Shown here one piece after another: positions 1 through 7,987 of a DNA stretch of 64,000 nucleotides (position 1 is its first letter; the number at the start of each line of letters is the position of its first letter). This DNA comes from Pontibacter oryzae (GTDB lineage: Bacteria > Bacteroidota > Bacteroidia > Cytophagales > Hymenobacteraceae): contig NZ_QWGE01000002.1 of assembly GCF_003576375.1 (NCBI RefSeq), positions 620,001 to 684,000 of the forward strand. Reading direction: 5' to 3'. The notes beneath the pieces are model-generated. The model ran no database searches, was not told where the DNA came from, and saw nothing but the letters and a program-made list of their open reading frames with translations. The translations under genes were made by a program, and so were the position numbers.

Positions 1-97
1 GATAAGCAAAGTACAATGTATTGTTTTTGTAAGCCGGGAGGCTCACAAATTTTGACTTACTACTCGCCGGACTGTTTTGTATATGTTGCAAACCCAT
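1..97 (-). CDS. Possible start of a leftward gene cut by the window edge
   Basis: An ATG at 97 on the minus strand opens a frame that stays open to base 1 (32 codons, beginning MGLQHIQNSP). It lies about 17 nt downstream of the -7 box of a Bacteroidota-type promoter at 114-121, which is what makes it worth listing. I do not recognise the residues, and a 32-codon open stretch can occur by chance. A short competing ATG frame just upstream stops early. Treat as a tentative partial gene. Confidence 0.22.
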   Translation of the reverse strand, partial: MGLQHIQNSPASSKSKFVSLPAYKNNTLYFAY

Positions 98-113
98 GCA
101 TAAAATTTTGCCG

Positions 114-140
114 CAAAGGTATATCATTCTCCCGGACAAA
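114..140 (-). promoter_or_regulatory. Leftward Bacteroidota-type promoter
   Basis: On the minus strand the box TACCTTTG (114-121) matches the Bacteroidota -7 consensus TAnnTTTG exactly and is followed by GCGGC. A TTTG (137-140) lies 15 nt upstream, slightly closer than the usual 17-20 nt. It would drive transcription leftwards, out of the window. The plus-strand open frame at 16-219 runs across it and is not believed. Confidence 0.45.
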
Positions 141-142
141 AA

Positions 143-705
143 CCATAAAGCACACAGATGAATTTTTTGGAAGTGTTATTACAGGCTATCAACCTGGTCA
201 ACTATTCTATCATCCGTAATCATGCAGCAATCCTGATTCTGTATAATTAACTGGACAACAAGTAGATGCATAAGATTAATTGATTGATAACTTCTACAAA
301 ACCTGCAGTTTACAAGAAATGGCAACCTTGCAAGCGAAATAGCGTTTTAAACCGGAACTTAACTTTAAGCTTTAAAAGAATGAGACAAATTTCAGCTATC
401 TTCTCTCTACCTTTACTAGGAAACAGAGTTGGCCTACTTATAAAGAGCATGTTAGCACCAGATACTATCGTGATTGATCTATCTGAAGAGGATTACCAGC
501 AGTACTTATAACCAAGAATTAAGGTAAACAACTAAGGTGCCTTTATTAAGTGGCCTTAGATGCTTGCACAAGTTCGTTTAGAGCCAATTCATAGGTATAT
601 CCACGTTAATTCTATCGCTTAAATAACAAATACTTTAGGATACGAAAAAGTACAGCCCTTTGCATCATTGCTTTTGATCAGCCTAGTGTAGCACAGCATA
701 AACAC
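143..705. other. Gene-poor stretch, no supported gene
   Basis: AT-rich DNA with only short open frames. The longest (284-511, plus) has no promoter box, no recognisable domain and an unremarkable N-terminus, so I do not call it. With the decayed gene at 706-852, this looks like eroded sequence rather than a regulatory region. Confidence 0.4.
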
Positions 706-852
706 CTACTTTATCTTATAAGACCTATCTTCTACTTCAAACGACAGTGTGCACACCTGCTTCGATGGCGTGAACACCATTTTGGCAGCGTTCTCCGAAT
801 ACTCATTAGGTAGCACAAGGATATGCTTTTGAATGACTGTGATCGGCCCCAT
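706..852 (-). pseudogene. Frameshifted remnant of a universal stress protein (UspA family)
   Basis: The minus strand starts MGPITVIQKHILVLPNEYSE at 852, which resembles the conserved Usp opening (KILVPTDFSENA). After ENAAKMV the family match stops, but shifting by one base restores HAIEAGVHTVV, another Usp-like stretch, before a stop. The unshifted frame ends at 706 after 48 codons. No further Usp sequence can be followed downstream. What is seen is an N-terminal fragment of about 40 residues with one frameshift. Intact Usp proteins are about 140 or 280 residues. Decay of a former gene is the simplest reading, though a sequencing error at the shift cannot be excluded. Confidence 0.5.
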
Positions 853-963
853 ATTAACTCATTGATGTAGCCATTAATGCACTTTGCTAGTGGCCCTAAA
901 TTTTGTAGTTGCGTAAGTTAAAACAAGTAATGCATATTTAAGGCCCACATATTTTAGTAAACT

Positions 964-992
964 TTTGGTTAAGTATAAAATATGTAGCTTTG
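964..992 (+). promoter_or_regulatory. Promoter of the FKBP gene
   Basis: TTTG at 964-967, a 17-nt spacer, then TAGCTTTG at 985-992, an exact match to the Bacteroidota -33/-7 pattern. The start codon follows 69 nt after the -7 box, so the transcript would carry a leader of about 60 nt. Confidence 0.55.
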
Positions 993-1061
993 TAGTATTA
1001 CATACTGTAGAAAATTATAAACATATACTTAACAGCACGCTAGCGTGCACAACTACGCACT

Positions 1062-1661
1062 ATGGATTTAAAAGAAAAGATCAGCTACATCATTGGCCGC
1101 GACATGGCAACTAACCTGAAGAAGCAAGGCATTGAGGTGGAGGCAGACTCTTTTATGAAAGGACTTAAGGACATACAGTCAGGCACTGAGTCAAGCTTAA
1201 CGCAGCAAGAAGTTCAGGAAGCTATGATGGCTTTGCAGCAGGAAATGGCGCAGAAACAAAATGCAGCCGGAAGCGCTAACCAACAGGCAGGTGAGGCATT
1301 TTTAGCTGAGAACAAGAACAAAGAAGGTGTACAGACACTTCCTAGCGGCCTCCAGTACATCGTTCTGCAGGAAGGCAACGGTAAATCACCGTCTGCAAAC
1401 GATACTGTTACCACGCATTATCATGGCACACTAATCGATGGTACCACCTTCGATTCATCGTATGAGCGCGGCCAGCCTGCCACCTTCCCGGTGAATGGCG
1501 TGATTGCTGGCTGGACAGAAGCCTTGCAAATGATGAAGGAAGGCGCTAAATGGAGACTTTTCGTACCAGCCAACCTGGCTTATGGTGCACAAGGTGCTGG
1601 CGACGTTATCGGACCAAATTCAACACTTATTTTTGATGTTGAGCTTTTGCAGGTAAAGTAA
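1062..1661 (+). CDS. FKBP-type peptidyl-prolyl cis-trans isomerase
   Basis: A 199-residue protein of the FklB/Mip type. Residues 1-75 form the helical FKBP_N dimerisation region (MDLKEKISYIIGRDMATNLK), followed by a Gln/Ala-rich linker. The FKBP catalytic domain runs from about 90 to 199, with VTTHYHGTLIDGTTFDSSY, the FPVNGVIAGWTEAL segment and LAYGAQGAG before the final strand LIFDVELLQVK. Such enzymes isomerise Xaa-Pro peptide bonds during protein folding. No signal peptide is visible, so a cytoplasmic location is likely, unlike the periplasmic FkpA. It stands alone behind its own promoter (964-992) and ends at a strong hairpin terminator. Confidence 0.93.
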   Translation: MDLKEKISYIIGRDMATNLKKQGIEVEADSFMKGLKDIQSGTESSLTQQEVQEAMMALQQEMAQKQNAAGSANQQAGEAFLAENKNKEGVQTLPSGLQYIVLQEGNGKSPSANDTVTTHYHGTLIDGTTFDSSYERGQPATFPVNGVIAGWTEALQMMKEGAKWRLFVPANLAYGAQGAGDVIGPNSTLIFDVELLQVK

Positions 1662-1678
1662 AAGTTAAGCAATTAAAG

Positions 1679-1715
1679 AAAAGGCCTGTGTCAAACATAA
1701 CACAGGCCTTTTTTG
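1679..1715. terminator. Bidirectional terminator
   Basis: Stem AAAGGCCTGTGT / ACACAGGCCTTT with an 8-nt loop, T-run to the right and A-run to the left. It separates the convergent genes at 1062 and 1726. Confidence 0.85.
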
Positions 1716-1725
1716 TATCGTTGCT

Positions 1726-2226
1726 TTAGCCTACGCGGGTGGATGCAGCTAGCTTAAAATCATGCATTTGGTTTAACCACCGCTGTGCCTCCTCTTGATA
1801 AAGAAAGTGCTGTAAAATCAAGAAGCTGTTATCATGTATAAACTCATCCCCATTAAGCCCTCCCACTAGGGCATGGAATTGTGTTACCGGAAGTACAACT
1901 GCTACAAATAAATCTCTATCAATCCTTCGGAGTATCTCCGGGAAAACTTCCTTGAACACCCATTGCTGATCTTCTTTTGAAATTGGATGCCTTTTATGTA
2001 TATCTAAGAGCCATTTTTGAGGCTTATAATCCATCAGTGCTTCCCTGATTAAATTATAGCCATTTCTAAGCTCCTTAGAACTCGTCTTCCCCGACCAGTT
2101 TACTAGCAAGGTTTTATAAGAGGCGCAGTACTCAATTTTTAAATATGCAGCTGAATACAGTTCGACAGCCGCTTGCTGCTGCTGTGATGAAATTCCGGCT
2201 TCATAAATTACTTCATTCATAAACAT
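1726..2226 (-). CDS. SpoIIAA/STAS-like protein of the Bacteroidota type, paralogue 1
   Basis: A 166-residue soluble protein without signal peptide or membrane segment. It has the layout of a Bacteroidota SpoIIAA-like (STAS-related) family: a strand pair (LKIEYCASYKTLLVNWSG), a helix (SSKELRNGYNLIREALMDY), the segment KWLLDIHKRHPISKEDQQWV, a Phe-Pro (VFPEI), a hydrophobic strand FVAVVLP and a C-terminal helix EEAQRWLNQM. Family members are usually unnamed. The fold suggests anti-sigma-antagonist-like or ligand-binding roles, but no function is established. About 33 residues precede the common core, more than in its paralogues at 3988 and 7301, so a start further inside is possible. No partner kinase or sigma-factor gene lies nearby. 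Confidence 0.75.
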   Translation of the reverse strand: MFMNEVIYEAGISSQQQQAAVELYSAAYLKIEYCASYKTLLVNWSGKTSSKELRNGYNLIREALMDYKPQKWLLDIHKRHPISKEDQQWVFKEVFPEILRRIDRDLFVAVVLPVTQFHALVGGLNGDEFIHDNSFLILQHFLYQEEAQRWLNQMHDFKLAASTRVG

Positions 2227-2537
2227 TGGTTTTGAAGCGCTAATGACTCAATCAATGTAACGTCACTTAGTTAATAACGTCAGGAGCATAACATACTTGC
2301 CCCAACGTTAATATAATTTTCGCATGGCAAAATTGCTCTATATAAATATCAAAAACAAATATATAGAATATATAATTTAATAAATTGAACAATTCATTAA
2401 ATTATGCAACTACCAATCTATCATCATGATGATACTAAAAGCTGGTGATTATACCAATAAATCAAGTTAAGCGAACAAAAGCATCAAAGAGCCGTTCATT
2501 AAACATCTGACCAACATCAAAAAATTAGAACCCTTGT
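2227..2537. other. Divergent intergenic region upstream of gdhA
   Basis: A 311-nt AT-rich gap between the start of the 1726-2226 gene and glutamate dehydrogenase. It must hold both promoters. I see only a partial -7-like box (TAATTTTC near 2315, plus strand) and no exact TAnnTTTG, and no small gene. Confidence 0.4.
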
Positions 2538-3962
2538 ATGGCAAACAACTCAAATGAAGGTAGGAAGTTTTTAGACAGCGTCCATCAGTATTTCGACCAT
2601 GCCGCCAGCTATTCTAGGCTAAGCTCTGGAATTATTGCACAGATTCGTGCCCCAAACAGTGTATATAAGGTTTCCTTTCCGGTAGAGATAGATGGCACCG
2701 TGGAAGTCTTTGAAGGCATACGAGTGCAGCATAGCCATCATAAACTACCCTCCAAAGGCGGCATCCGTTTTAGCATGCAAGTTGATGAGGACGAAGTGAA
2801 AGCTCTTGCCTCGCTGATGACATTTAAATGCGCCGTTGTGGATGTGCCTTTTGGCGGCGCCAAAGGCGGTGTGAAGATTAACCCTCGAACCAGTTCTGTT
2901 AAAACGCTGGAGAAAGTAACCCGTCGCTATGCAGCAGAGCTAATTAAGAAAAACCTTATCGGGCCAGGCATGGATGTGCCGGCACCTGACTATGGCACAG
3001 GCAGCCGCGAAATGGCCTGGATTGCTGATACGTATCAGGCCTTAAAGTATGGTGAGACCAATGCTTTAGGGTGTGTTACAGGCAAGCCTGTTGGGCAAGG
3101 CGGTATCCGTGGAAGAGCCGAAGCCACAGGATTAGGCATATACTTCGGACTACGGGAAGCACTGAGTGACGGTGACTTGCTTAAGGATAAGCACATGGAT
3201 GGCAACACCATGGAGGGAAAGCGCATTATAGTTCAGGGATTGGGCAATGTAGGCTACCACGCAGCTTATTTTTGCCAACAAGATGGTGCAGTAATTACAG
3301 GCATAGCAGAACGCGAAGGCGGTATTTTTAACCCGAATGGCATTGACGTTAAAGAGGCCTTTAAACACCGAAGCGAGAATGGGTCTATTCTAAACTTTAA
3401 AGACTGCAAGAACTTCGACAGTTCCGAAGAGATGTTGGAGATGGAATGCGATATTCTTTTGCCTGCTGCACTTGAGAATGTGATTCATAAAGGTAACGCA
3501 GCAAACATAAAGGCAAAAATTGTTGCTGAAGGTGCAAATGGTCCTGTAACCAGAGAAGCTGAGGAGATATTACTCCGAAACGGCATAATCATACTCCCAG
3601 ACCTATACTTAAACGCAGGCGGAGTTACCGTTTCATACTTTGAATGGCTCAAGAACCTTTCTAATGTTAGATTTGGCCGAATGGGTAAGCGTGCTGAAGA
3701 AGCAAGTTACAGACGCCTAGTTAACGCCATCGAAACAAGTTCGGGCAAATCAATGTCTACACAGGAGCGTGCATTTCTTACACAAGGCTCTGACGAGATA
3801 AGCCTAGTTCGCTCCGGCCTCGAGGATACGATGATCAACGCTTACCATGAAATACGCGACGTGATGCTAGAGAAGAACATTCCGGACTTGCGCACAGCGG
3901 CTTTCTTGACAGCTATTGAGAAAATCGGGGTGAGTTACGAGTCTTTAGGCATTTTCCCATGA
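2538..3962 (+). CDS. gdhA: Glutamate dehydrogenase (Glu/Leu/Phe/Val family)
   Basis: A 474-residue enzyme that interconverts glutamate with 2-oxoglutarate and ammonia using NAD(P). The dimerisation/substrate domain carries the substrate lysines in LPSKGGIRFS (K73) and FGGAKGG (catalytic K109), and the aspartate in PAPDYGTG (D151). The Rossmann domain starts at the glycine loop GLGNVG (234-239). The C-terminal region with LNAGGVTVSYFEW closes the active site. The length is somewhat above the typical 410-450 residues; the extra residues sit near 375-415 (SSGKSMSTQERAFLTQ). Coenzyme preference cannot be read with certainty. It is monocistronic, and its terminator overlaps the tail of the convergent gene. 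Confidence 0.95.
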   Translation: MANNSNEGRKFLDSVHQYFDHAASYSRLSSGIIAQIRAPNSVYKVSFPVEIDGTVEVFEGIRVQHSHHKLPSKGGIRFSMQVDEDEVKALASLMTFKCAVVDVPFGGAKGGVKINPRTSSVKTLEKVTRRYAAELIKKNLIGPGMDVPAPDYGTGSREMAWIADTYQALKYGETNALGCVTGKPVGQGGIRGRAEATGLGIYFGLREALSDGDLLKDKHMDGNTMEGKRIIVQGLGNVGYHAAYFCQQDGAVITGIAEREGGIFNPNGIDVKEAFKHRSENGSILNFKDCKNFDSSEEMLEMECDILLPAALENVIHKGNAANIKAKIVAEGANGPVTREAEEILLRNGIIILPDLYLNAGGVTVSYFEWLKNLSNVRFGRMGKRAEEASYRRLVNAIETSSGKSMSTQERAFLTQGSDEISLVRSGLEDTMINAYHEIRDVMLEKNIPDLRTAAFLTAIEKIGVSYESLGIFP

Positions 3963-3987
3963 TCTGCCTTCACTAGTTACAGAGAAT

Positions 3988-4440
3988 TTAAAGGTCAGAG
4001 CCTGGCATTGCAACCAGCAGGTTCTGGCCTTTTTTCATTTCCTTTAGCCAAAGTTCCGCCTCTTGCCGGTTGGTGAAATAATTAAAATGTATAAAACGCT
4101 GGACTGGCAAAGCTGACGGCACTTTGTAATTGGAAACAATTGCTTTAAAGTGATCTTCTGAGAAAACAACGGCTGCCCAAATATCTTCCGTTATAATGTG
4201 CTGCACCTTAGGATAAAACTCCTGCACCAGCCATCCTTCCTGCTGGGCATCAAAAGCACCAATCAGAATCTGATCTGTGTAAAAAAGCCTGATACAGGGT
4301 TGGGTTTCTACAAAGTATAAAGCAGAAAGATAGGCCGCTTTAAACTCTGCCATACAAGGTTTTTGTATCCAGGTTATCTGCAACAGGTTAGCTGGCCTGT
4401 TGAAATATATACTCACCTTACTCGTTTTAAATAGTACCAT
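3988..4440 (-). CDS. SpoIIAA/STAS-like protein of the Bacteroidota type, paralogue 2
   Basis: A 150-residue soluble protein with the same layout as the genes at 1726 and 7301: an N-terminal strand pair (VSIYFNRPANLLQITW), a helix (MAEFKAAYLSALYFV), a central strand ending LFYTDQI, the EGWLVQEFYP segment, a hydrophobic strand WAAVVFSE and the C-terminal helix RQEAELWLKEM. It has diverged strongly from its paralogues but keeps the spacing of all elements. Function is unknown; the fold assignment is my inference. It has its own promoter (4471-4502). The last codons overlap the hairpin that terminates gdhA on the other strand. Confidence 0.7.
   Translation of the reverse strand: MVLFKTSKVSIYFNRPANLLQITWIQKPCMAEFKAAYLSALYFVETQPCIRLFYTDQILIGAFDAQQEGWLVQEFYPKVQHIITEDIWAAVVFSEDHFKAIVSNYKVPSALPVQRFIHFNYFTNRQEAELWLKEMKKGQNLLVAMPGSDL
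3991..4036. terminator. Terminator of gdhA overlapping the opposing gene's 3' end
   Basis: An imperfect 14-bp stem (AAGGTCAGAGCCTG with CAGGTTCTGGCCTT) followed by six Ts. The left arm lies inside the last codons of the minus-strand gene ending at 3988. Confidence 0.65.
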
Positions 4441-4470
4441 TAAGCTCCGTTAACTGGCTAACTACAAGCT

Positions 4471-4502
4471 GAAAGTTACATAGCTATATTTTAATTTACA
4501 AA
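4471..4502 (-). promoter_or_regulatory. Promoter of the SpoIIAA-like gene at 3988-4440
   Basis: On the minus strand TTTG (4499-4502), a 20-nt spacer, then TAACTTTC (4471-4478), one mismatch from TAnnTTTG. The start codon is 31 nt downstream of the -7 box. Confidence 0.5.
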
Positions 4503-4595
4503 TAGACGCGCTTGTGAAAGCATTACTGTATCTCGTTCATTTTTAGCTTACTAATTAGGTTACACTTCGTAAGGGCTCTATAAACATTAATAACT

Positions 4596-5324
4596 ATGAA
4601 CAAAAGTAACTTGGTAGCTGCTTCGCTGGTATTGGGTGTGAGTCTCATCATCTGTACTTTATTCTTTACCCTATCTTTAAGAGCCAGGGACAAAGCAAAT
4701 CAAACAATTAACGTAACTGGGTCTGCTAAGCGAGACATAGTTTCTGACCTGGGTGTATTGCGCAGCAATATACAAGCTAATGGCCCCACCGCTGAAGCAG
4801 CTTATAAGCAATTACTGGCGCAGCGCCCGCAAGTTCTCAGCTATTTAAAGTCGAAGGGGTTTACCGAATCAAGTATAGAATTTAGCCCGATCAACCTAAA
4901 CCCTATCTACGAGATCACTGATAAAGGCTATAGTAGCAATCGTATTTTGGAGTATACTGCCAATCAACTAATTGAGGTTAAAGCAAAGGATGTCATAAAG
5001 ATTAAGAGTGTGTCGCTGGATATGATTTCACTGGTGAACCAGGGTGTGAATATTACCGTGATGCCCCCAGAGTATTATTATACAGGCCTGGCAGACCTTA
5101 AAATAGAAATTCAGGCAGATGCAGCTAAAGATGCTTTGAACAGAGCCAACAAAATTGCGGAAGCCACCGGCAGCGACTTAGGCTCTATCACAACCGCACG
5201 CATGGGAGTAATACAGATCACGCCCGTTAACTCTAACATGATTTCAGATTATGGAATAAACGATGTCTCCTCTATCGAAAAGGAGATCACAGCTGTTGTG
5301 AGCGCATCGTTTAGGTTAGATTGA
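4596..5324 (+). CDS. SIMPL domain-containing protein (DUF541)
   Basis: A 242-residue protein with one N-terminal membrane anchor (about residues 6-28, LVAASLVLGVSLIICTLFFT) and a SIMPL/DUF541 domain over the rest. Typical features are the opening INVTGSAKRDIVSDLGVLR, the repeated alternation of strands with Tyr/Asn-rich turns, and the end VSASFRLD. Members form oligomeric periplasmic or surface proteins in other bacteria; the biochemical role is not settled. It most likely faces the periplasm. A large bidirectional hairpin separates it from the convergent M61 peptidase gene. Confidence 0.85.
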   Translation: MNKSNLVAASLVLGVSLIICTLFFTLSLRARDKANQTINVTGSAKRDIVSDLGVLRSNIQANGPTAEAAYKQLLAQRPQVLSYLKSKGFTESSIEFSPINLNPIYEITDKGYSSNRILEYTANQLIEVKAKDVIKIKSVSLDMISLVNQGVNITVMPPEYYYTGLADLKIEIQADAAKDALNRANKIAEATGSDLGSITTARMGVIQITPVNSNMISDYGINDVSSIEKEITAVVSASFRLD

Positions 5325-5336
5325 TAGCAAGCTTTT

Positions 5337-5377
5337 CAAAGCAAAAGGGCGACAGAATCTGCCGCCCTTTTGCTTTG
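5337..5377. terminator. Bidirectional terminator
   Basis: A 15-bp perfect stem (CAAAGCAAAAGGGCG / CGCCCTTTTGCTTTG) with an 11-nt loop, between the convergent genes at 4596 and 5396. Confidence 0.85.
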
Positions 5378-5395
5378 AGTAAATACTTTGGGATA

Positions 5396-7204
5396 TTAGC
5401 TATTGCTGATAGCCAACCACGTGTTGTAAATTTTATCCTGCTCTGGCGTCGGGTTTTCAACGCGAACAAACTGGTAGCGAACGCTAGTGTCTTTAACCAT
5501 TTTGATAGCGAGTGTCTGTAGTTTCCCATCTCTTGATATCAGGACTTGCGCAGTATCTCCAACGTTCAGGTTTGCAATGAAACGATCCAGGTCATCGCCT
5601 ACGCGCCACCCGTTTATGGCCAGAACCTCATCACTTACATTCAAACCGCCATCCCAGGCGCTGCTTCCGCGGTTCACGCCACGCACCATTAACTTACCAT
5701 CAGATAAATACGTGCTAGCACCCCAGTTTATTGCATTGCTGCCTTCATTGGCATTAACAAGTTTAAGGCCGGCTGCATCGTAGAATTTGTTATAGTCCGG
5801 AGATTGCGTGCCGTTCACGTAATCACGGAAGAAGGCATCCATGCTTCGCCCAGAAATCGACTCTATAGCTTCTTTGATTTCTGATTCTCTAAAGCCACGG
5901 CCCATTTTTTTGTAATATCGTTGGTACATATAACGCATAACATCATCCAGGTTCTTCTCCCCTTTTGTAGCCTCCATAATTTCCATGTTAAGCAAGCTAC
6001 CTAATACCCCACCTTTGGTATAGTATGATACTTCTGCGTTGTTAGAGTTTTCGTTTCGGCGATAATATTTAATCCAGGCATCGAAACTCGCTTCTGCCAC
6101 TGGCTGAATTTTATTTCCAGGCGTATTTTCAACAGAGTTTATACTTCCGGCAACGGTGCCCAAGTATGCCTCCGGAGATCTGAATCCGGCTCTGCGTACT
6201 ATAAGGTCATCATAATAGCTTGTTATACCTTCAGAGACCCAAAGCAAGCGCGTATAGTTTTCGTTATTATAATCGAAAGGGCCAAGGGCTTCAGGGCGAA
6301 GGCGCTTTACGTTCCAAAGGTGGAAATATTCATGCGCCACCAAACCTAAGAAGCCATTATAAGCGCTTTCGGAGCCATAGTTCCAACGTGAGGTTTGCAA
6401 GGTTGTAGAGTTAAGATGCTCTAAGCCGCCGCCGCCGCGCTGCAGGTTGTGAACGATGAAAACGTAACGGTCTACAGGAAGCTCTCCCATTACCTTTATG
6501 GCTTCCTCAGTAATTTTCTGCATGTCAGCCATCAGGCGCGTCGCATCATAATTGCCTTCGCCATACATTGCTACCTCATGAGGAACGCCAGCAGCCGTGA
6601 ACGTGTAAACTTCGTGGTTGCCAATCTCTAGCGGCGAATCAGCTAGAATATCATAGTTAGGAAAAGTATAGGTGAATTTTCCAGTACTGTTTAAGCCAGT
6701 AGACACTTTGCTCCAGCCCGAATAAGGCTTTACAATGAGTGTGCCCTTCTGATCTTGGTAGCCTTCCGGGTACATAAAAATGCTAGTCCCGTTAACATAA
6801 CCATGCGATGCGTCCAGATAGCTTGTTCTAACGCTCAGCTCATAAGCATACACATCATAGCTAGCTTTAACAACATCGGTTCTGTCGCTGTATACGCGCC
6901 AAGTATTTTTATCAATCTTTTCGGCACGGAGCGCTTTACCTTCCTTGTCAGTTGCTTTAAAGCTTTCGACATTTTTGGCAAATTCCCGCACCAGGTATGA
7001 GCCCGGTGCCCAAACAGGCAGCGTAAAATCTACATATTTTTTCTTAGCCCCGCTCAACTCTGCCTCAACTTTAAAATAGTGAGTGTGTGGTTCAGGCATC
7101 GAAAGCGTATACTTAAGTTCAGCAGCCAATGAGGCGACTGAGTTTCCCAGTGTCAGGAAAAGAACTATTAGAAGTGAAAGTTTAAATTGATGTGGTTTGA
7201 GCAT
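5396..7204 (-). CDS. M61-family metallopeptidase with PDZ domain
   Basis: A 602-residue secreted peptidase. I chose the ATG at 7204 over the one at 7240 because it puts a signal peptide (MLKPHQFKLSLLIVLFLTLG, cut near SLAAE) at the N-terminus. Residues 25-180 are the beta-rich M61 N-terminal domain. The zinc site HEYFH is at 291-295, with the third ligand in LLWVSEGITSYYDD about 45 residues later. A PDZ domain follows at about 485-580 (GLNVSDEVLAINGW). Related enzymes are glycyl aminopeptidases of the bacterial periplasm or surface. Substrate cannot be read from sequence. It is convergent with the SIMPL gene and has no obvious operon partner. Confidence 0.92.
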   Translation of the reverse strand: MLKPHQFKLSLLIVLFLTLGNSVASLAAELKYTLSMPEPHTHYFKVEAELSGAKKKYVDFTLPVWAPGSYLVREFAKNVESFKATDKEGKALRAEKIDKNTWRVYSDRTDVVKASYDVYAYELSVRTSYLDASHGYVNGTSIFMYPEGYQDQKGTLIVKPYSGWSKVSTGLNSTGKFTYTFPNYDILADSPLEIGNHEVYTFTAAGVPHEVAMYGEGNYDATRLMADMQKITEEAIKVMGELPVDRYVFIVHNLQRGGGGLEHLNSTTLQTSRWNYGSESAYNGFLGLVAHEYFHLWNVKRLRPEALGPFDYNNENYTRLLWVSEGITSYYDDLIVRRAGFRSPEAYLGTVAGSINSVENTPGNKIQPVAEASFDAWIKYYRRNENSNNAEVSYYTKGGVLGSLLNMEIMEATKGEKNLDDVMRYMYQRYYKKMGRGFRESEIKEAIESISGRSMDAFFRDYVNGTQSPDYNKFYDAAGLKLVNANEGSNAINWGASTYLSDGKLMVRGVNRGSSAWDGGLNVSDEVLAINGWRVGDDLDRFIANLNVGDTAQVLISRDGKLQTLAIKMVKDTSVRYQFVRVENPTPEQDKIYNTWLAISNS

Positions 7205-7300
7205 GTTAACGTTAGAGATTAGTGAGTAATGCTTTGGCATTTTACAACAAAAACCGTGCTTTTCAAAATCCCTATATAGCTGTTGGCTGTTATAACATAC

Positions 7301-7723
7301 TTAGGAGGCCTTATGGATTGCTTGAGTAACCAACCAATTCTCTGCATCTGTTGCCACACAAAAAGTATTCAAAAGTATGAACGAGTTGTAACTATGCAGG
7401 CCATCCTTACCTGAATCGTTTAACAGCTCACGGTAACACTCTTCAGACAATACCATTGCCACGTAGTTTTCGCTCCCCAAGCTCATCATAAGCCTGGGAA
7501 AGAGGTAATTACCCAGCCATACTTGCTCCTTTTCGTTAAGCTTTCCAATTTGGCTGAAGTCGAATACCCATTGTTTTACAACGAATGCCTCTGCATAGCG
7601 CAGTGCGGCCAATACACCCTCCCTAAATTCCACCACATTCAAATCTGTATTACATTTCAGAGTAAGAATGCTATGGGCATTGTTATAGTTTACTTCAAAA
7701 GTGCCTGCTTTATACAACTTCAT
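7301..7723 (-). CDS. SpoIIAA/STAS-like protein of the Bacteroidota type, paralogue 3
   Basis: 140 residues from the ATG at 7723 (MKLYKAGTFEVNYNN). This start is preferred over the upstream ATG at 7750 because a -7 box TATTTTTG occupies 7748-7755, which would put the longer start inside the promoter, and because it aligns with paralogue 2. The layout is the same: strand pair, helix (VEFREGVLAALRYAEAF), WVFDFSQIGKL, ENYVAMVLSE and a C-terminal helix with AENWL. No membrane segment, no catalytic motif, function unknown. It is the third member of this family within 6 kb. Confidence 0.7.
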   Translation of the reverse strand: MKLYKAGTFEVNYNNAHSILTLKCNTDLNVVEFREGVLAALRYAEAFVVKQWVFDFSQIGKLNEKEQVWLGNYLFPRLMMSLGSENYVAMVLSEECYRELLNDSGKDGLHSYNSFILLNTFCVATDAENWLVTQAIHKAS

Positions 7724-7747
7724 TAAATCCTCACTTAAGATGCCGGG

Positions 7748-7755
7748 CAAAAATA
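7748..7755 (-). promoter_or_regulatory. -7 box of the SpoIIAA-like gene at 7301
   Basis: TATTTTTG on the minus strand, an exact TAnnTTTG match followed by CCCGGC, 24 nt before the ATG at 7723. No clear TTG lies at the right distance upstream. The box decides the start codon of this gene. Confidence 0.45.
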
Positions 7756-7987
7756 TACATTATCAAACACTAAATGTAATTTTTTAAAAAAACCTTTCTT
7801 TTATATCCTTGAATATGGCAAACGGCCCTGTTTACGTAGCAAGAATGCTTTTACTGCTAGTTAATTTTTTACCTTTTTAAAATAGAATAGACACCCCATA
7901 AGTCTAAGTTTTCACGATAAAATACTTGAGAGACTTGTTCTGGCATGAAATTTTCATACTTATAGTTTTACTAAACACAAGGCAACT

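Noticed and set aside
16..219. A 67-codon plus-strand frame at the left edge
   Set aside because: It runs across a good minus-strand promoter and has no recognisable sequence.
284..511. A 75-codon plus-strand frame
   Set aside because: No promoter, no family and no conserved-looking start; left uncalled, though the C-terminal part (IVIDLSEEDYQQYL) looks protein-like and could be a remnant.
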